A DNA stretch of 47,105 nt from Streptosporangium minutum (GTDB taxonomy: Bacteria; Actinomycetota; Actinomycetes; Streptosporangiales; Streptosporangiaceae): the NCBI RefSeq assembly GCF_002149035.1, contig NZ_NGFP01000039.1, positions 1 to 47,105 of the forward strand, given 5' to 3'. The notes below the pieces were generated by a model, which ran no database searches, had not been told where the DNA came from, and saw only the letters and a program-made list of their open reading frames with translations. A program made the position numbers and the translations under genes. Below, piece by piece: positions 36,997 through 45,037 of this stretch; within the stretch, counting starts at the first letter, position 1, and each line of letters starts with the position of its first letter.

Positions 36997-38378
36997 CGGC
37001 TGCTCCTGTCCGGTACGAACAATCCCAGCCCGAGATAGCGCATCGACCCCGCCAGCACGGGGCCAACAACCGGCTGAGCGAACCTCACTCGCACATGCAC
37101 CATCGGACGGACCGGCCGGCCTTCGGGGATCGTGCCTTTGCGCGGCCGGTGCACGGCCCCCCGGGTCAATGCCGCCGGGGAGATCTCAACTTCATCCGGT
37201 TCGGGGTATCCGGCGGTGGCCAGGCTCCGAAAGACCAGATCACGAGCGTCCTGCTTCCGGGAGGGGTAGCGGTCGAGCATCAGCGGCGCGGCGGTCACCC
37301 AGCCGCGACTCCCTTGGGGAGCCGCCATCCACCACTCGGGGGTCAGCCGTAGCGGAGTGGTCAGATACGGGTCGTGCTCCACGGGGATCGCCTGGTCCCG
37401 GCGGATCGTCAACCGGCGGATCGGGTCATCGACGGTCCGTTCCAAAAGCCGGTCAAGGCTGCCGGGATCCATCTGGCGAGGCACGGCGAGCGCCACACCG
37501 AGCACATTGCCGTCCGCGTTGTCGTGCCCGGTGTTGAGCAGAGCGAGATAGCCCAGGTGCGGCCGATCCTCGGCCCCGTGGCCGGACACCTCCGCCGGGA
37601 CGTCGTCGCCGATCCGCTGGATGACCGCCTGGCGCAGCCTCGCGGTCATCGTCAGGAGCGAGTCTCCGGCCGGCTGTACCACGCGGGGCGCGAAGCGGAA
37701 AACGAGCAGGTCGGAGAAGGGTCCTTCCACCACCGCGGGCTCCGCCGTACGGCCGGCGACGGTGTAGGGGACACTGCGGGCCACGGCCCATGCGCGCTGA
37801 CCGTCGGCATAGGAATGCTGGAGCTGGTCGGTGTAGCCCGGGTAGGGGATCCGCAGCTCGGCGAGCGCATGCTCTCCGATACGGGAGGGCACGTAGCGCG
37901 CCCACTCCGGCCCCGGCTCGTCGATCTCGGCTTCCACGCTGAGGGACGCCGTCGAGGTCGCGCGACCCACGTACGGCACGCGCCGGGCGAGCCTGCGCAG
38001 GCACACCAGGGTGTCGCCGTCGGGGGTGGCGTGCGCCCACACGATCGTGAACGCCGGAACCTGGGGAATGGCCGAGACCCGAGATCGTGACCCGTTAGTC
38101 CGTCCGGGCCAGGACTGGCTGCCGCCCTTCTGCTCGATCGTGTTGGTCACCACATAGCCTTCGACGGCCTCCTGGTCGGCTGCTTCGCAGGCCCACACCT
38201 CGGGGACGCCCGCCGCCTCCAGCCAGCGCAGCGTCGCCCAATCGTTGTCATCCATGGCGGACGCCACCAGGGCGCAGAACAGCCGCGCGGGATGAGGGGG
38301 CCATTCCGCCTGCGACGGCCGCGTCCCTGCCGCCTCGTAGCGGCCCGCCCGCAGGCGGACCGTGATTGCCAACGGCAT
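36993..38378 (-). CDS. csb2: Csb2 (Cas5-Cas6 fusion of type I-G)
   Basis: 461 aa, GSU0054 family. The RAMP-type N-terminus contains EWPPHPARLFCALVASAMDD (about residues 25-44), a family hallmark, then PYVGRATSTASLSVEAE. The C-terminal half (about 250-440), with RPHLGYLALLNTGHDNADGN and a glycine-rich end (LAGSMRYLGLGLFVPD), corresponds to the Cas6-like part thought to cut the repeat hairpin. It lies 6 nt after csb1. It probably processes the crRNAs of the adjacent array, so its recognition must tolerate the variable repeat stems. Confidence 0.9.
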   Translation of the reverse strand: MPLAITVRLRAGRYEAAGTRPSQAEWPPHPARLFCALVASAMDDNDWATLRWLEAAGVPEVWACEAADQEAVEGYVVTNTIEQKGGSQSWPGRTNGSRSRVSAIPQVPAFTIVWAHATPDGDTLVCLRRLARRVPYVGRATSTASLSVEAEIDEPGPEWARYVPSRIGEHALAELRIPYPGYTDQLQHSYADGQRAWAVARSVPYTVAGRTAEPAVVEGPFSDLLVFRFAPRVVQPAGDSLLTMTARLRQAVIQRIGDDVPAEVSGHGAEDRPHLGYLALLNTGHDNADGNVLGVALAVPRQMDPGSLDRLLERTVDDPIRRLTIRRDQAIPVEHDPYLTTPLRLTPEWWMAAPQGSRGWVTAAPLMLDRYPSRKQDARDLVFRSLATAGYPEPDEVEISPAALTRGAVHRPRKGTIPEGRPVRPMVHVRVRFAQPVVGPVLAGSMRYLGLGLFVPDRSSR

Positions 38379-38384
38379 TAGGGG

Positions 38385-39536
38385 TTACTCCTCCGCTGCG
38401 GCCTGTGTCGTGGAGACATCGATCGCCTTGGCCAGGGACGGCATCGGCTCCAGCCGAATGGCATCCGTGGCCATCACCACCCCGGCCGCTGCTGCGCGGT
38501 CCCGCAGCTCGTGGAAGACCTCGATGGCCTCGCTCGCGGACAGGGCGAACTCCTCCCGGACGCCCCCGTCCTGTTCGAACGCCAAGATCTCGCCCGATCG
38601 AACGAGGTCGCAGCCTGAGCGCAGCCAGACCGACGGGCGGCCGAAGGTCAGGCGATCCCCGGCCAGTGCCAGAGCGACCAGCGTGGCCCTCGCCAGCTGG
38701 GCGGCTTCCGCTGAGGCATCACCGAACCGCAGCCGCTCGATCGCCGCCAGGGAGATCCAGCCCGACCGGCGAGCCTCGATGATCGAAACCCCGCCGTGGG
38801 CTTCTCCAGGCGCGATGTTGCCGTGCCCGATTTCGCTCAGTCGCTGGCCCTGTTTCTTCTCCTTCTTCTCCCCGACCTGCACGTACTGCCAGTCAGCTTC
38901 CGCCTTGGCCTTGTCGTCGATCGCTCCGGTGAGGTTGAGCGGGTCTACCCGCGTTGCCTTGCGCTGCCCCTCCTGCGGGTCGATGCCCACGATCGAGGAG
39001 GAGTAGATCCGGGCGAACTTCGGCCAGCGGCCTTTCCGGTGCGAGTCCCAGGCACCGAACAGCAGCGAGCCCGGGTCGCGCTCATACAGAGGGCAAACGT
39101 CCAATGCGCTGACCTGCCGCAGGTGCTGTCCGACCTCGCTGCGGTCGAAGCGCACCCCGTCCACCATGCTGTCGCGCAAGTAGGCATCCGCGTAGCGGTG
39201 TGGGAACTCCAACGAGGTGAGACGGAGCGTTCCACGGCTCGTCTCAGCCATCAGCTCGAACAGCGGAAGCTGGATGCGGCCGGCGTCCCGGGCCGCGAGT
39301 AACGCCTCCTCGACCCGGTTGGCCTGCGAGGGCACCTGATCCAGGACCACAACCTTCTTCGCCTCACCGTCCACCCACCGTGTCTCCATCAGGTAGGGCC
39401 CGTTGTTCCCCGGAAACGAGGGAGGCATGACCTTGTCCCCGGCCGCCGGGCGATAGACCGTTTCCACGCCGACCCCGGCGTCCGGCCGGTCCTCGCTAAC
39501 GGCCTCTACCAGCCGCTTAACGATGTGTTCGACCAC
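38385..39536 (-). CDS. csb1: Csb1 (Cas7 backbone subunit of type I-G)
   Basis: 383 aa from GTG 39536, chosen because GGAAGG lies 8 nt upstream and similarity starts there. The frame is open to a GTG at 39698, but that start has no RBS. The Csb1/GSU0053 motifs are present: VMPPSFPGNNGPYLM, VVVLDQVPSQANRVEEALLA and LLFGAWDSHRKGRWPKFARI then YSSSIVGID. It forms the crRNA-binding filament of Cascade. First gene of the leftward cas operon csb1-csb2-cas3-cas8-like. Confidence 0.9.
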   Translation of the reverse strand: MVEHIVKRLVEAVSEDRPDAGVGVETVYRPAAGDKVMPPSFPGNNGPYLMETRWVDGEAKKVVVLDQVPSQANRVEEALLAARDAGRIQLPLFELMAETSRGTLRLTSLEFPHRYADAYLRDSMVDGVRFDRSEVGQHLRQVSALDVCPLYERDPGSLLFGAWDSHRKGRWPKFARIYSSSIVGIDPQEGQRKATRVDPLNLTGAIDDKAKAEADWQYVQVGEKKEKKQGQRLSEIGHGNIAPGEAHGGVSIIEARRSGWISLAAIERLRFGDASAEAAQLARATLVALALAGDRLTFGRPSVWLRSGCDLVRSGEILAFEQDGGVREEFALSASEAIEVFHELRDRAAAAGVVMATDAIRLEPMPSLAKAIDVSTTQAAAEE

Positions 39537-40295
39537 GTACTCGCCCTTCCGCTTGTTTTGGAAGAAGGCTGAGTGCCGAAGCGCCCCACCTTCTGATGCG
39601 TTTTCGCGGTCACCCTTGTCCCTGACGAGGGTGAACAAAGGCTGACCGTACGGCAGGCCGCCGACATTTCGCGACGTACCGCTAAAGAAACGACACACCC
39701 AGTGAGGAATAGTTCAACCCGGGTGAAGGATTGCTCCTACGCAATGGCCCATCTGGGGCCACTGGTCTCCTGGCCCCGTCGGCATCGCCATGGTCTTCCC
39801 GAAGAACCGCCGCTGTGGCTACACGCCTCCGTCATGGCCGCTTTTACCAAACACCTGCAGCACCGCCTGTACCAGGCCGCCGAGCGGGAGTGCTCTGGTG
39901 AGACCTGCGGGCAGGCCGCCGAGGGCCCAATTAAGGGTGGACAGTGACTGGCATCGCCTGGTTGATCACGTTCCTCGACACCCGATTGGACGAGGGCGAG
40001 CGCACCACACGCCTGGCCGCCATATCGCTGACGTGCAGCCGAGGCAGGAGGCCCCTTATCGGCTCATACGAAAAGATACTTACTATGTTGCCGAATCCGT
40101 CAACCATGCAAATGCGGAAAACGACCTCCCCACAGTTGGGGCGGAACTACTGCAAACGCGGACCGAGATCCTAACTCGGGTCAGCCTTGCACAACGGCCA
40201 CCTCGGATCACTGCACAGGGCTCTGACCTAGGCAAATCCGCGTAGAGATGGTTTGCCAGCCAGCCCCCCGCCATAGGGGTGAGTAGTAAGTATTT
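39537..40295. other. Region upstream of the cas operon, no supported gene
   Basis: About 760 bp including a possible 54-codon extension of csb1. On the minus strand TTGACG (complement of 40105-40110) followed by a TAAGTAT-like box is a weak promoter candidate. No cas1, cas2 or cas4 remnant is visible. Other open frames here look accidental. Confidence 0.35.
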
Positions 40296-40583
40296 TCAGA
40301 CCGGTCCGGACGGTTCCGACTCGTTTTCGTCCTCGACCGCGACGAACGTCCCCTTGGCTGGCAGGGTCACAACGAGCCCCCGGTCCCGCAGTTCCTCGAC
40401 GGCACGCCGTACGGTGCCGAGCGCTACACCGTACTCCTCGGCCAGGGCGCGTTCCCCGGGCAGGCGGGAGCCGGGGCGGAGGTCACCGGCGGCGATGCGC
40501 AGAGCGATGTGGTCGGCCATCTGGGCGTAGACGTACGCCATATCTGATGGGTCGAAGTCGGGGATCCCCTGCACATCTGCCAT
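40296..40583 (-). CDS. GntR-family regulator (KorSA-like)
   Basis: 95 aa from MADVQGIPDF; an ATG at 40592 is also in frame. It is a pure GntR winged helix: YVYAQMADHIALRIAAGDLR, PGSRLPGERALAEEYGVALG and TVRRAVEELRDRGLVVTLPA then KGTFV. There is no effector domain beyond a short acidic tail. Small GntR proteins of this type (KorSA, TraR) repress transfer and replication genes in Streptomyces plasmids and AICEs. A symmetric site lies just upstream (40628-40641), suggesting autoregulation. Confidence 0.88.
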   Translation of the reverse strand: MADVQGIPDFDPSDMAYVYAQMADHIALRIAAGDLRPGSRLPGERALAEEYGVALGTVRRAVEELRDRGLVVTLPAKGTFVAVEDENESEPSGPV

Positions 40584-40627
40584 GCGAATCAATCTAGAAC
40601 GGTCTTGAGCTGCATAAACGTATGGGG

Positions 40628-40641
40628 AGCGGTCTACCGCT
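40628..40641. promoter_or_regulatory. Inverted repeat AGCGGT-CT-ACCGCT, probable GntR operator
   Basis: A perfect 6-bp dyad between the leftward GntR gene and the rightward gene at 40678, followed by further half-site-like words (GTACACCGCTCTATACCGCG). Best candidate operator for the GntR repressor controlling both directions. Confidence 0.6.
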
Positions 40642-40677
40642 GTACACCGCTCTATACCGCGTCATAGCCTGCTGGGT

Positions 40678-40911
40678 ATGGGAGTTGGAACTGGCGATGA
40701 GCCGAAAATCCTGGGCTACGAGGTCGCGCACACCGACGTCGGGTGGCAAGCGCGCTACACCGGCCTGTTGACCGAGAAGGCCATTGCCGAGGGCTGTGAA
40801 CAGGTCCTGGTCGACGATGACCTAGCACGTCTACGAATCCGTGCTGTGAAAAACCGGATTAAAGCGTGGTCGTGGGAGTACGAGCCGCCCGAAGACGACG
40901 TACCGGCGTGA
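40678..40911 (+). CDS. Small hypothetical protein (77 aa)
   Basis: Begins MGVGTGDEPKILGYEVAHTD; later ARLRIRAVKNRIKAWSWEYE. Acidic, no membrane segment. No clear RBS; the ATG may lie close to the transcript start. The stop overlaps the next gene's GTG by 4 nt, supporting a two-gene unit divergent from the GntR gene. Family not recognised. Confidence 0.55.
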   Translation: MGVGTGDEPKILGYEVAHTDVGWQARYTGLLTEKAIAEGCEQVLVDDDLARLRIRAVKNRIKAWSWEYEPPEDDVPA

Positions 40912-41423
40912 GCGCTGACATCTCCCCTGGGTGCCGAGTGGTCGTCGACTCCTTGTTCTTCAGCCACTCCTTCACACAGTCGGCCCGAAGGCTCGTCGGG
41001 AACCTCGGGTACGTGATCCGGCTCATCGAGCGAGGCGCGTCTACCTTCGCTCTGGTCGAGATGGACGACCCCGTACAGGAGTTTCCAGGGCAACGACGCT
41101 GGCCGATCCACGTGGCCGACCTCACGGTGGTCTCGACCCCTTCGAGGGCGCGCGGCGAGCGCGTTGTCTACACGGTTGGCTTCGAGGCCTTCCCCGTGGT
41201 CCTCAAGGCCAACAGAGCGATCCGGCACGCCGTGCCAGGCAACAGAGACAACCGTGAGGTGACGGAGGCGATTTGCGGGCTGGACGTCAAGCCTGTCAGC
41301 GCGGCTATCGGGAGAATCCCCTTCGATCCTGCGTCCGGCCTGGCTTGTCCTGGCTGCGTGAAGAACCTCCACGTCCGGCATCCCGAGCACGACCCCGAAA
41401 TCGGCGCCCCGGCAGGGTCGTGA
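40908..41423 (+). CDS. Hypothetical protein with C-terminal CxxC
   Basis: 171 aa from GTG 40908, translationally coupled to the previous gene (GTGA overlap). It contains VVVDSLFFSHSFTQSARRLV, PIHVADLTVVSTPSRARGER and a C-terminal ACPGCVKNLHVRHPEHDP with two Cys and His that could bind metal. Not recognised. It ends before a perfect terminator hairpin. Confidence 0.6.
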   Translation: MSADISPGCRVVVDSLFFSHSFTQSARRLVGNLGYVIRLIERGASTFALVEMDDPVQEFPGQRRWPIHVADLTVVSTPSRARGERVVYTVGFEAFPVVLKANRAIRHAVPGNRDNREVTEAICGLDVKPVSAAIGRIPFDPASGLACPGCVKNLHVRHPEHDPEIGAPAGS

Positions 41424-41454
41424 TCCGGATGCCGTTCGACTGGCGAGACGACAA

Positions 41455-41488
41455 GAGCCCCTGTGCCGTGATGCTGGCACAGGGGCTC
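41455..41488. terminator. Bidirectional terminator, perfect 13-bp stem
   Basis: GAGCCCCTGTGCC (41455-41467) and GGCACAGGGGCTC (41476-41488) with an 8-nt loop, between two convergent genes. Confidence 0.85.
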
Positions 41489-41502
41489 TCGCACGTACGG
41501 GC

Positions 41503-41706
41503 CTACTTCGAGCCGAACCACGCCCGAATTTCACCCGCGCCGCCGCAGCGCGTACAGGTTCGGTACCGGCTGGACAGGATCGAGCTGCGGATCTTCCTGG
41601 TCCCCTTGCATCGCGGGCACCGGGTCAGGTTGTGCCGGAAGACGCTCCGGCCGACGAACCAGACAGCGCCGATGGCCACCGCAGCGACGAGCAGTTGATC
41701 ATTCAT
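41503..41706 (-). CDS. Small membrane protein with DnaJ-like zinc motif
   Basis: 67 aa: an N-terminal transmembrane segment (LLVAAVAIGAVWFVGRSVF) and then CPRCKGTRK and CTRCGGAGE, two CxxCxGxx repeats as in DnaJ zinc fingers. It lies downstream of the translocase on the same strand. Its position suggests a transfer-related accessory role; function unproven. Confidence 0.65.
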   Translation of the reverse strand: MNDQLLVAAVAIGAVWFVGRSVFRHNLTRCPRCKGTRKIRSSILSSRYRTCTRCGGAGEIRAWFGSK

Positions 41707-41734
41707 GAGGGTTCCCTTCGGGGGTGATTTTCGG

Positions 41735-41888
41735 GGTAGCGGGCTTGATCGAGGTAGCGGATCCGCTACCAGGCCCCGCTACCGCCCTAACCTGCGAAAA
41801 CATCACGAGGTAGCGGGTAGCTGGGTGGGCTCGGTGCCCCAGAAATCGGCCCCAGAGGGGGGTCTGAGACACCGAGCCAGCCGCTACC
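41735..41888. repeat. Six GGTAGCGG octamers: clt-like transfer site candidate
   Basis: GGTAGCGG at 41735, 41753 and 41809 and its complement CCGCTACC at 41763, 41776 and 41881. Copies at 41753 and 41763 form an 18-bp perfect palindrome. The last copy overlaps the translocase stop codon. Clustered 8-bp repeats at the 3' end of traB are how Streptomyces TraB recognises its clt locus through a C-terminal winged helix. A separate inverted repeat GGCTCGGTG / CACCGAGCC (41828-41836, 41870-41878) sits within it. Confidence 0.7.
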
Positions 41889-43947
41889 TGGCAGTCAGCT
41901 CACGGCGTTCTACGGCGGCGTCGATCTCCGCCCGCTTGCAGCCCTTCAAGACGCGCCCGTCGGCCTTGACGTCCTCGCTCGGGACTCCCAGACCACGCAC
42001 CAGCGCGGAGACCGACTCGGCCGACAGGTCCCCATACGCCTCCGGCCGGTGGTCGGCGAGCATCTCGGCCAGCGTCTGCCACTGGACGCCGGCCCGGCCG
42101 GTCGGCCACACCCTGACCACGTCGATCAGGATGTCCAGCCGGGGCTGGTCCTGCTCGCTAGTCGGCACGTGTCCGCCACGGAGCTCTACGGCGCGGGCCA
42201 GGATCTTCTTGGTCTCGGACTCGGACGGGTAGTAGGACCGGATGGCCGAGGGGTCCTTCAGGCCGGTGACCATGCCCCAACCGGCGTCGATTTCCGGCCG
42301 GAACGCGGTACCGGTGATCCCGCGCTTGTAGGAGCCGGTGCCGAGGATCATGTCGTTGGCGACCTGCTCCTGGACCGCGAGGCACCAGCGCATGTTGACG
42401 CACCGGGTGATGTTCGGGGGCAGCGAGTCCTTGTCGGGGATCTGGGTGGCCAGGATGACGATCAGGCCCAGCGCCCGGCCACGCTTGATCAGCCGCTCGG
42501 CGCCGACGGCGGCGTCCTTGTCGGCCAGGAACAGCTCGTGCGCCTCGTCGATCAGGATGACGACCGGGTGAAGGCCGACGCCAGCGGTGGCCAGTTCCGG
42601 CGTCACCTTGCCCTCGGGCGCACGTCCCTCGGCCCGGTACTTCTTGATCCGCTTGCCGCGCCGCTCGGCCTCGGCCAGGCCCCACGCAATGATCCCGGCG
42701 CTTCCGGCAATCGCCTCGTCGTCGACACCGCAGTAGTACTCCGACGCGATCGGCTCGAAGTCCGCGAAATCGGCCGTGCCCTTGTGCTCGGCGATCTTGA
42801 ATTCCACTGTCGGGTCCAGGGACGCGACCAGGGCCAGGGCGCGGGCGGCGTACGACTTGCCCGACCCCGGCATGCCTCCTATCAGCCAGTTCCGCGAGAA
42901 CAGGGGCGAGGACACCGGGCGCTGGCGCTGGTCGGCGCCGAAGGCAACCGGCTCGAACACCGACGTACGCGCGCCGTCGGCGAGGACGGTCCACTTCGGC
43001 GGGCGCATCTTGCTCGCGGGCTGGTAGCCGACCCAGAGGTCAAGCTGGCCAGCGTGGTCCGGGCCGGCACTCGGCCACACCTGGTCAACGGGGAGCCGCA
43101 GGGCGCTGGAGAGCTTGCCGCGCTTCTCGACCACCGACACGGCTTCCACACCGAGCGGCAGGTTCACCCGCGCGAGCTGGCCGGGGCCGTCGCGGTGGAT
43201 CTCGGTCGGGAACGTGATCGCCTTCGGGTCCTTCAGGCCGGTCACGCCCAGGACACACAGCGCCTCCCGAACCCGCTCGGCCGTCAGCCTGTGGAACCGG
43301 GTCACGGTCACGGCAACGTTGGTGAGCGGCTTGTCTGCAGGGCGGCCGGCGCGGGCCAGGCCGACCGTCAGGCCGCCGTAGAGCATGGCCTGAGCCCACC
43401 AGGGGAGCAGGGTCCACGACGCGGCCCCGGCGCCACTCAGACCCGCCAGGCCAGACGCCGTAACGATCATGCGACGGCGGACCGTGCGGTCTCGCTGCTT
43501 GACCAGCCGGAGGTAGGCGTCCGAGTCCTTGGCGACGACCATCGACCGCCGCAGCGGCCGAGACTCGGCGTCGGTCATCCACCGCCAGGTACGGCCGACC
43601 AGGCGCCCGCCGCCGACCGGCGTCCAGCGGATGACCCGCAGGCCGTAGAGCGGGGAGTGCCAGGCGTGGTACCCGATCCGGTAGGCCACGTTGCCAGCCC
43701 ACCAGCGAGCCGTAGCGGCCAGATCATGACGCGACCGAGCCCACGCCGGGAGAATCGGCTGACGCTGGACATCCCCTCGGCCGGTGATCGTTGCGTAGAC
43801 GGCCTCAGAATCGCCGTCAGCGCCCTCGGGAAGATCAACGGGCCTCCCGACCAGGGTCTGCCCTGTCGCGCTCTCCGCGTCGATCATGGGGCTCTCGTCG
43901 ACATCCGGGACATGCGGGGCCGGGCGCTCGATCTCGGTTGCGGTCAT
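41884..43947 (-). CDS. FtsK/SpoIIIE-type DNA translocase (TraB-like conjugation protein)
   Basis: 687 aa. N-terminal soluble part, then hydrophobic segments around residues 160-200 (VTASGLAGLSGAG, WWAQAMLYGGLTVGLA). The motor domain has Walker A GGMPGSGKSYAA (about 355-366) and Walker B VVILIDEAHEL (about 459-469), followed by a C-terminal winged helix (LSAESVSALVRGLGVPSEDV). This is the plan of actinomycete conjugative translocases that move double-stranded DNA between mycelia. It is coupled to the upstream gene (ATGA overlap at 43947) and ends in the octamer cluster it may bind. Confidence 0.9.
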   Translation of the reverse strand: MTATEIERPAPHVPDVDESPMIDAESATGQTLVGRPVDLPEGADGDSEAVYATITGRGDVQRQPILPAWARSRHDLAATARWWAGNVAYRIGYHAWHSPLYGLRVIRWTPVGGGRLVGRTWRWMTDAESRPLRRSMVVAKDSDAYLRLVKQRDRTVRRRMIVTASGLAGLSGAGAASWTLLPWWAQAMLYGGLTVGLARAGRPADKPLTNVAVTVTRFHRLTAERVREALCVLGVTGLKDPKAITFPTEIHRDGPGQLARVNLPLGVEAVSVVEKRGKLSSALRLPVDQVWPSAGPDHAGQLDLWVGYQPASKMRPPKWTVLADGARTSVFEPVAFGADQRQRPVSSPLFSRNWLIGGMPGSGKSYAARALALVASLDPTVEFKIAEHKGTADFADFEPIASEYYCGVDDEAIAGSAGIIAWGLAEAERRGKRIKKYRAEGRAPEGKVTPELATAGVGLHPVVILIDEAHELFLADKDAAVGAERLIKRGRALGLIVILATQIPDKDSLPPNITRCVNMRWCLAVQEQVANDMILGTGSYKRGITGTAFRPEIDAGWGMVTGLKDPSAIRSYYPSESETKKILARAVELRGGHVPTSEQDQPRLDILIDVVRVWPTGRAGVQWQTLAEMLADHRPEAYGDLSAESVSALVRGLGVPSEDVKADGRVLKGCKRAEIDAAVERRELTAR

Positions 43948-44912
43948 CAGGCACCTCCGGCCGTGCAGAACGGGTGATGAGCGTCAAGGCCGCAGGAGGG
44001 ACAGGAGACTCCCTCGGCGACGTCTGCGGTGAGCTTGCGGACCACGTCGTCGAACCGGCGCAGGCGTTCGTAGGCCCCGAAATTCGGGTCGCCCAGGAAC
44101 TTGGCGGTGTAGACGATCACGGCCTCGGGGCCGTTGTCCGCGTGAAGGGCTTCCTCGATCTTGGTCAGCAGCCGGGAGCGCAGCCAGGCCGGAGCCGTCC
44201 GGTAGTGGTCCGGCAGCTTGCCGAGCACTTCCCCAGCCAGCCGAGGAAGGTCTTCCAGGTTCGCCGGAGGCGTCGTGACGGCGTCGCGCGCGTTACGGTC
44301 CGCAACGGCGCCTACGGCGAGATCAACAGCCGGGTTTTCGTCCTTGATTTTCTTCTTGGTCTTCTGGGTGTTTGTTCTTCTTATAGGGGTGGAAAATCCG
44401 TCGTTGGTGCTGACCTGCGACGATGCGTCGTTTCCGCTGGTCACGGCCATTGACGGGTTTCCCGTCGTAGGTGCGGCCTGGGCGTTGACCTCGTTTCCGC
44501 TGGTCGTGACCTGTGACGGGTTTTCCGGCGGAGGTGCGGTGGTGGCGGTACCACCAGTGACGGAAAATCCGTCGTTGGTGCTGACCTGCTGATTTCCGGC
44601 CGTCCAGGGGTCGCACAGGATGTAGTCGACGTGGCCGAGCTTCCCGCTGCTGGCGCGCTGACGCTCCCGGACGAGGTAGCCGTGCGTCTCCAGCTCCCTG
44701 ATGGCCCCGCGTACGGCGTCACGGCCGTCCGGCGCAGCGGCGATGAGGGTGTTCTCCGAGATCCGGAAACCCACCTTGTGGGAAGCCAGCCAGGCGAGGA
44801 CACCGCGAGCCTTCCAGGTCAGCCGCTTGTCACGGACCCACCTGTTACTGACCGTCGTGAAGTGATCGGTTGGGAGCTCGGCCCGGCGGAATCCCGGGGT
44901 ACGGTTGGGCAA
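43947..44912 (-). CDS. Winged-helix protein, putative replication initiator with repeat-containing linker
   Basis: 321 aa. The N-terminal wHTH domain reads NRWVRDKRLTWKARGVLAWL, GFRISENTLIAAAPDGRDAV and RGAIRELETHGYLVRERQRA (about residues 22-86). A long Thr/Asn-rich linker (about 105-175) contains repeats: VSTNDGFS twice and NPSxxxTSGN twice. The C-terminal domain (LPRLAGEVLGKLPDHYRTAP) ends in a zinc-like CPSCGLDAHHPFC. Proteins of this layout precede traB in AICEs and are taken as replication initiators; a regulatory role is the alternative. Confidence 0.65.
   Translation of the reverse strand: MPNRTPGFRRAELPTDHFTTVSNRWVRDKRLTWKARGVLAWLASHKVGFRISENTLIAAAPDGRDAVRGAIRELETHGYLVRERQRASSGKLGHVDYILCDPWTAGNQQVSTNDGFSVTGGTATTAPPPENPSQVTTSGNEVNAQAAPTTGNPSMAVTSGNDASSQVSTNDGFSTPIRRTNTQKTKKKIKDENPAVDLAVGAVADRNARDAVTTPPANLEDLPRLAGEVLGKLPDHYRTAPAWLRSRLLTKIEEALHADNGPEAVIVYTAKFLGDPNFGAYERLRRFDDVVRKLTADVAEGVSCPSCGLDAHHPFCTAGGA
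44391..44589. repeat. DNA repeats inside the putative initiator gene
   Basis: A 28-bp exact repeat (GGAAAATCCGTCGTTGGTGC and following) at 44391-44418 and 44562-44589. Between them lies a 63-bp tandem duplication (CGTTTCCGCTGGTC at 44429 and 44492; TGACGGGTTT at 44451 and 44514). All distances are multiples of 3, so the frame is kept. Candidate embedded origin or expansion of a disordered linker. Confidence 0.75.
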
Positions 44913-45037
44913 GGTTCGCTCCTGGTAGTGCAGGGGTGGCCCTAGACCCCGGGCCGGTGTTGGCGCACCGACCGGGGTCGTACTGTCTCTGTGGCTTCGT
45001 CAGGCCCTCGTGCGGGCCGGGGTCATCTCGGGGAGGC

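Noticed and set aside
39702-40245. Overlapping rightward frames upstream of the cas operon considered as adaptation-gene remnants
   Set aside because: No Cas1, Cas2 or Cas4 motifs; composition looks random.
42049-43977. Long open frame antisense to the translocase
   Set aside because: Shadow frame; Walker motifs are on the minus strand.
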